The notes under the pieces were generated by a model. It worked only from the letters and a program-made list of their open reading frames with translations, made no database searches and was not told the origin of the DNA. DNA of 8,393 nucleotides, from the NCBI GenBank assembly GCA_002365025.1, contig DEYX01000365.1, positions 1 through 8,393 on the forward strand, read 5' to 3'. This DNA comes from Hungatella sp. UBA3147. Lineage in GTDB: Bacteria > Bacillota > Clostridia > Lachnospirales > Lachnospiraceae. Shown one piece after another: positions 4,654 through 8,393 of this stretch (position 1 is its first letter; each line of letters begins with the position of its first letter). The position numbers and the translations under genes were made by a program.

Positions 4654-6741
4654 ATGGGTAATTTAAGCTTATTTCTAATCATTTCCATTCTTGTTTCTAT
4701 TTTTGCGTTTGCTTTTGCAGTGTGGTTGTACCGCTGGGTATCTGCACAGCCATCTTCAAATCAACGGGTGAAAGAGGTTGGGAGCTACATCAGACAGGGG
4801 GCAAATACATTTTTAAAAAAAGAATACATTGTTTTATCAAAGTTTTGTGCGGGAGCAGCGCTTCTGATTTTTCTGTTCCTTCCGGCTCCGATCTGGAGCG
4901 GGGGCACAGTTTTACATAACCTTACCATTGTTCTGGCTTACCTATGCGGAACTGTTTTTTCTGCCGTCGCTGGCAAAATAGGAATCCAGGTGGCTACCAT
5001 AGCCAACATTAAGACGGCTGAAGCAGCTCAGAGAGGCGGCTTAAAGCCTTCTTTTCTGTCTGCCTTCCGTGGCGGTGCCGTTATGGGAATGGCAGTTGTG
5101 GGAAGCTCACTTTTAGGAGTGACTCTTGTTATGATGATCAGCGGAGATTCCGTTGCACTGTTGGGCTTTAGCTTTGGTGCCAGCTCCCTTGCTTTATTTG
5201 CCAAGGCAGGCGGCGGTATTTTTACAAAGACTGCTGATATCAGTGCAGACCTTGTTGGGAAGGTAGAACTTGGGATTCCTGAGGATGATCCCAGAAATCC
5301 GGCGGTAATTGCCGATAATGTTGGAGATAATGTAGGAGATGTTGCCGGAATGGGCGCAGATCTGTTTGATTCTAACGTGGCTTCCACAGTATCCGCCCTG
5401 GTTATGGCGATCGCTCTTAGCAAAAAGATAGGCGTCGACTATGCAGCCATGGTATTCTGCTACGCTTCTCTGGGACTCTTATCTTCTATCATAGGAGTTA
5501 TGGCCGCCCGTATGGGAAAGAAGGGCGATCCTACCATGGCTCTTAATATGAGTACTTATATTACCACCGGCATATTTGCCGTACTTACTGCCGGGGCAAC
5601 AATCGTGTTTCAGTTTGACTGGCGCATCTGGGGAGCAACGGCTATAGGCTTATTTGTTGGTGTCATTATAGGAATTACCAGTGATTACTTTACAAACGAT
5701 AATAAAAAACCTGTACGCAATGTTGCAAAGGCTTCTGAATCAGGACCTGCATTCACCATTCTTTCCGGTGTTTCCTATGGCTTTTTAAGTGTACTGCCTG
5801 CTATGGTGGGAATCGGCATTTCTGCCATGATTTCCTATAACCTTTGCGCTTCCATCTCTCCTGAGGATCCTACTGCAGGAATGTTTGGAATTTCTATGGC
5901 CGCAGTTGGAATGCTTTCCATCGTCGGCATGATCATCTCCAATGATGCATATGGTCCAATTGCTGATAATGCCAGAGGACTTGTGGAGATGGGGGATCTG
6001 GGAGATGAAGCACTTGAAATCACAGACTCGCTCGACAGCGCCGGAAATACAGTAAAGGCGGTAACAAAAGGATTTGCCATTGCGGCAGCCGGATTGACCA
6101 TTATCTCCTTACTCGGTGCATTTATGAGTGAGGTAAACGATGCGGCCGGTACTACAGTACTTACCGGATTTGATATTATTAATCCCACAGTATTTTTCGG
6201 AATGCTGGTAGGAGCTTCCGTTCCGGCTATTTTCTCTGCTATGCTGATGCTTGGAGTTGACCGCAATGCACAGAGAATGGTATCGGAAATCCACCGTCAG
6301 TTCAGGGAAATAAAGGGACTTAAGGAAGGGAAGCCGGGAGTGGTGCCGGAATATGACAAATGCATTGATATCGCTACCAATGGTGCATTAAAGGAACTGA
6401 TTCCTGCCGGACTCGTCAGCATTCTCGTGACAATTGTGGTCGGGTTTGTAGGCGGTGTTGAATCCGTCGGAGGATACCTCGCAGGCAATATTATCAGCGG
6501 TCTCCTGCTCGCCCTGTTTATGAGCAATTCCGGAGGGCTGTGGGATAATGCAAAGAAATACATTGAGGCCGGAGGAAATGGAGGAAAAGGAAGTGAAGCC
6601 CATAAGGCTGCTGTAGTAGGGGATACGGTGGGTGATCCCTTCAAAGATACGGCTGGCCCGTCCATCAATACACAGATAACGGTGGTTTCTCTGGTAGCTT
6701 CTTTGATGTCTTCCTTGTTTTTGGCATTTTCCCTGTTCTGA
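4654..6741 (+). CDS. hppA: Membrane-bound ion-pumping pyrophosphatase
   Basis: This 695-residue polytopic membrane enzyme hydrolyses PPi and uses the energy to pump H+ or Na+ out of the cell. Family signatures are intact: TKTADISADLVGK (191-203), PEDDPRNP (209-216), DNVGDNVGD (221-229), DAYGPIADNA (431-440), and GDTVGDPFKD (656-665), which carries the Mg-PPi ligands. About 16 membrane segments are expected. Lys468 in GNTVKAVTKG occupies the position where K+-dependent enzymes have Ala (GNTTAA), so a K+-independent, probably H+-transporting enzyme is predicted. Gate positions differ from canonical members: FAKAGGG (Lys184 for Arg), DLFDS (Asp239 for Glu) and SINTQIT (Thr676 for the last-helix Lys). 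AGGAGG at 4637-4642 is 11 nt before the ATG; an upstream ATG at 4646 is out of frame. It is monocistronic, divergent from the EF-G-like gene. Ion specificity is inferred. Confidence 0.93.
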   Translation: MGNLSLFLIISILVSIFAFAFAVWLYRWVSAQPSSNQRVKEVGSYIRQGANTFLKKEYIVLSKFCAGAALLIFLFLPAPIWSGGTVLHNLTIVLAYLCGTVFSAVAGKIGIQVATIANIKTAEAAQRGGLKPSFLSAFRGGAVMGMAVVGSSLLGVTLVMMISGDSVALLGFSFGASSLALFAKAGGGIFTKTADISADLVGKVELGIPEDDPRNPAVIADNVGDNVGDVAGMGADLFDSNVASTVSALVMAIALSKKIGVDYAAMVFCYASLGLLSSIIGVMAARMGKKGDPTMALNMSTYITTGIFAVLTAGATIVFQFDWRIWGATAIGLFVGVIIGITSDYFTNDNKKPVRNVAKASESGPAFTILSGVSYGFLSVLPAMVGIGISAMISYNLCASISPEDPTAGMFGISMAAVGMLSIVGMIISNDAYGPIADNARGLVEMGDLGDEALEITDSLDSAGNTVKAVTKGFAIAAAGLTIISLLGAFMSEVNDAAGTTVLTGFDIINPTVFFGMLVGASVPAIFSAMLMLGVDRNAQRMVSEIHRQFREIKGLKEGKPGVVPEYDKCIDIATNGALKELIPAGLVSILVTIVVGFVGGVESVGGYLAGNIISGLLLALFMSNSGGLWDNAKKYIEAGGNGGKGSEAHKAAVVGDTVGDPFKDTAGPSINTQITVVSLVASLMSSLFLAFSLF

Positions 6742-6798
6742 TTGATAACGGCAGGACTTAATATGATCGTGGCAGACCGCCGCGCACAGACGATGAAG

Positions 6799-6835
6799 AA
6801 ACGGTGTCAGGAAACAAATCCTGGCACCGTTTTTT
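6799..6835 (+). terminator. Rho-independent terminator of hppA, probably bidirectional
   Basis: A 13-bp stem (6799-6811 with 6820-6832) contains one G-U wobble and encloses the loop AAACAAAT. On the plus strand it runs into T6 (6830-6835), 57 nt after the hppA stop. On the minus strand the stem is followed by TTTCTTC, so it may also end the convergent kinase operon, whose stop is at 6870. Confidence 0.9.
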
Positions 6836-6869
6836 AAGTTTCAGTGAAACCTGTCTCTTTCAATCCGTT

Positions 6870-7811
6870 TCATAAAGTTCTTCTTTCAGTTTCCCGCGCC
6901 CTGGCAGCCTTAAGAGCCGTATCCAGCGCACTCATCTCCGGTATCCCGATCTCAGTGCCCGGCAGTCCAACCCGGACATTCTCTTCCACCATACTCCGGA
7001 TTATATCATTTTTAACCAAAACACTGCCCCAGAGCCAGAGGTTCAGCTTGTCCTCAGGACTCTTTCCAGCCATCTTTGCTTTCGTATCCCGAATAAGTCC
7101 CCACAAGGCATCCCCGCATTCCCGGTGAATACGAACGGCTTCATGATCACCAAGGGCTGCCGCCTGATATGCAAACAAAGATAATCTGGCGATTTCAGAC
7201 TTTTCCATAAGATTGGCATTAATAAAATCATCTATTTTTTCAAGTGTATCAAGCCCTGTCTCCTTAATAATAAGTGGTGTGAGAACGGGACATTTGATTC
7301 GTCCGGACAGATCATCTCCTACTGCCTTTAAGGTTTTTAGACCCATGTCAAACCCGCTTCCCTCGTCGCTAATGATGTGATTCCAGCCGCCGGTCCGATA
7401 GATACTTCCTTTTTTATCTCTCCCAAAGCATACCGAACCGGTCCCTGATATGACTACCAAAGCCGGATCCTCTTTCATGTGAAGAAAGACCTCGCAGTCA
7501 TTTAACACCAGCAGCCTTTCATGAGGAAATCCCATCTCCTCAAAGCTGGACCTGCAATCATGCTCATCCGACAAAGAATCGATCCCGCTGGCTGCAACAC
7601 AGATGCCCAGGCAGAAGCCCGGTTTCAGATTAAGTTCTTGAAGGGCCGGAAGTACCAGATCCCGGTATCGAAGCCGGCTTTTCTCCGCCCCATCCGTATT
7701 GAGGCTGCAGCCCGGTGCTGTAGATTCTCCAAGCACCTCTCCATCCGAACCGCAGATTTTAAGCCTTCCATTGGTTCCGCCAATATCCAATCCTGCATAA
7801 TATCCTTTCAT
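6870..7811 (-). CDS. BadF/BadG/BcrA/BcrD-family sugar kinase (N-acetylglucosamine kinase-like)
   Basis: This is a 313-residue cytoplasmic kinase of the ASKHA fold. Motifs in order are phosphate-1 loop DIGGTNGR (9-16), VAASGI (72-77), LNDCEVF with the probable catalytic Asp105, phosphate-2 loop SGTGSV (122-127), and GGWNHIISDEGSGFDMG (141-157), which matches GGWGHxxGDEGSxxWIG of N-acetylglucosamine kinases. A late LWGSVLV probably belongs to the adenosine motif. Size and motifs favour an amino-sugar kinase (GlcNAc, MurNAc or glucosamine) over the larger benzoyl-CoA reductase or 2-hydroxyacyl-CoA dehydratase activators, which carry iron-sulfur cysteines. The GGAGGAGG site (complement of 7816-7823) lies 4 nt before the ATG. 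Only 21 nt separate it from the upstream acyltransferase-like gene, so both are in one operon. The exact sugar is not determinable; a MurK-like role in cell-wall recycling is possible. Confidence 0.85.
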   Translation of the reverse strand: MKGYYAGLDIGGTNGRLKICGSDGEVLGESTAPGCSLNTDGAEKSRLRYRDLVLPALQELNLKPGFCLGICVAASGIDSLSDEHDCRSSFEEMGFPHERLLVLNDCEVFLHMKEDPALVVISGTGSVCFGRDKKGSIYRTGGWNHIISDEGSGFDMGLKTLKAVGDDLSGRIKCPVLTPLIIKETGLDTLEKIDDFINANLMEKSEIARLSLFAYQAAALGDHEAVRIHRECGDALWGLIRDTKAKMAGKSPEDKLNLWLWGSVLVKNDIIRSMVEENVRVGLPGTEIGIPEMSALDTALKAARARETERRTL

Positions 7812-7832
7812 GATGCCTCCTCCATATTGGTT

Positions 7833-8393
7833 TCATTTCCACGGCAGAAAGCCTGCTGTGGTAAACATCTCCTTCCCTCCAAGAAGATATTTTTTTAATG
7901 ATATTTGCAGCGAGGTGCTGCATGGATATTTCTCCAGCTTTTCCATAGAACAATCAAACCCCATAACCCGTTCCAGAATCTGGGGCTGTTCCATCTTTAA
8001 GGGCATTTTGTAAAAACGCTCCATAAAACTTATGATCCGGCTTTTCTCCGGCAGAATAGCCTCCAGATGAGGATCCAGCAGCCAGCTGTCACAGACCAGA
8101 AGGCTTCCTGAATAATATTCTTTTGCCGTTTCCAAAGCAGAATCTATTTTATCGGGAGAAAGGTCTGCCCCTTCCGGAATGTGAACTGCTACCGCCTTTT
8201 CTCCCGGAGCCAGTTTAAGCTCCCAGTCAGACAAATTAAGCGTTACCGCTTTCTCCATCTTAAGAAATCCCTGCTTATGATCTGGCGAAAAACCAGTCAC
8301 TGTTTCTTTCTGAACATTTACATATGTTTCGGATTCCCTGTTAAAATTTCTGCCATTGGTCCCCGAAAAATAACCATCCTGATCTACTTTAAG
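7833..8393 (-). CDS. Acyltransferase-like protein, C-terminal GNAT_C-type domain (partial)
   Basis: The reading frame is open to the right edge, so the N-terminus is missing; at least 186 codons are present. A GTG at 8300 exists but lacks a clear ribosome binding site, and the frame continues upstream of it without a stop. The visible part contains AVAVHIPEGADLSPDKIDSA, then LLVCDSWLLDPHLEAILPE and SRIISFMERF. From memory this pattern (HIP-G--L----D-SL, then C-SWLLDP-L---LP--S-I--F--RF) is that of the C-terminal domain of GNAT-like acyltransferase-domain proteins common in Clostridia and Actinobacteria. Their substrate is not established. The conserved Cys-Asp-Ser-Trp segment may be functional. 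It is followed after 21 nt by the sugar kinase, suggesting acylation and phosphorylation or salvage of a related sugar. The family call is from pattern memory only. Confidence 0.6.
   Translation of the reverse strand, partial: LKVDQDGYFSGTNGRNFNRESETYVNVQKETVTGFSPDHKQGFLKMEKAVTLNLSDWELKLAPGEKAVAVHIPEGADLSPDKIDSALETAKEYYSGSLLVCDSWLLDPHLEAILPEKSRIISFMERFYKMPLKMEQPQILERVMGFDCSMEKLEKYPCSTSLQISLKKYLLGGKEMFTTAGFLPWK

Noticed and set aside
6763..6837. Small plus-strand ORF of 24 codons after hppA
   Set aside because: It has no ribosome binding site and reads straight through the terminator stem and T-run, so it is almost certainly chance.
6838..6850. Short hairpin GTTTC-AGT-GAAAC after the hppA terminator
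   Set aside because: Only five base pairs with a 3-nt loop and no following T-run; probably chance or a minor addition to the neighbouring bidirectional terminator.
8298..8300. GTG at 8300 as the start of the acyltransferase-like gene
   Set aside because: The frame remains open through all 31 upstream codons to the window edge and no good ribosome binding site precedes the GTG, so the gene most likely begins outside the window.

Overview
The window looks like chromosomal DNA from a low-to-moderate GC anaerobic Firmicute, most likely a Lachnospiraceae-type Clostridium. This rests on strong AGGAGG-type ribosome binding sites, AT-rich intergenic DNA with sigma-A-like promoters, and the gene types present: an EF-G-like GTPase, a membrane pyrophosphatase and a hydantoinase-family enzyme. 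The species assignment is inference, because no rRNA or marker gene is present. I see no insertion sequence, phage gene, tRNA or CRISPR array.

Layout. (1) Positions 1-1649, minus strand: an organic-acid-type transporter followed by the first 78 codons of a hydantoinase/oxoprolinase-family protein that runs off the left edge. They form a probable uptake-plus-catabolism operon with an intercistronic hairpin. (2) Positions 1650-2284: a long AT-rich control region. It holds two identical palindromes, ACTAATATATTAGT, 157 bp apart (about 15 helical turns). It also holds a near-consensus plus-strand promoter driving a 28-codon ORF, and a large hairpin that terminates the next minus-strand gene. (3) Positions 2285-4387, minus strand: an EF-G-like translational GTPase whose G-domain motifs depart from canonical EF-G. 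(4) Positions 4388-4653: a divergent promoter region. (5) Positions 4654-6741, plus strand: a membrane-bound proton/sodium-pumping pyrophosphatase (hppA). It carries the lysine associated with K+ independence and altered residues at the canonical ion gate. A strong terminator follows. (6) Positions 6870-8393, minus strand: a tight two-gene operon with the C-terminal part of an acyltransferase-like (GNAT_C-type) protein, then a BadF/BadG/N-acetylglucosamine-kinase-family sugar kinase.

Functionally the window is a set of separate small transcription units rather than one system. The left operon imports and hydrolyses some small metabolite, probably under a palindrome-binding repressor that is not encoded here, unless the 28-codon ORF is its remnant. 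The central divergent pair couples a translation-factor paralogue to PPi-driven ion pumping; a functional link between them is not shown. The right operon suggests amino-sugar salvage. The items most worth a second look are the palindrome pair, the promoter-driven mini-ORF beside it, and the non-canonical gate residues of the pyrophosphatase.
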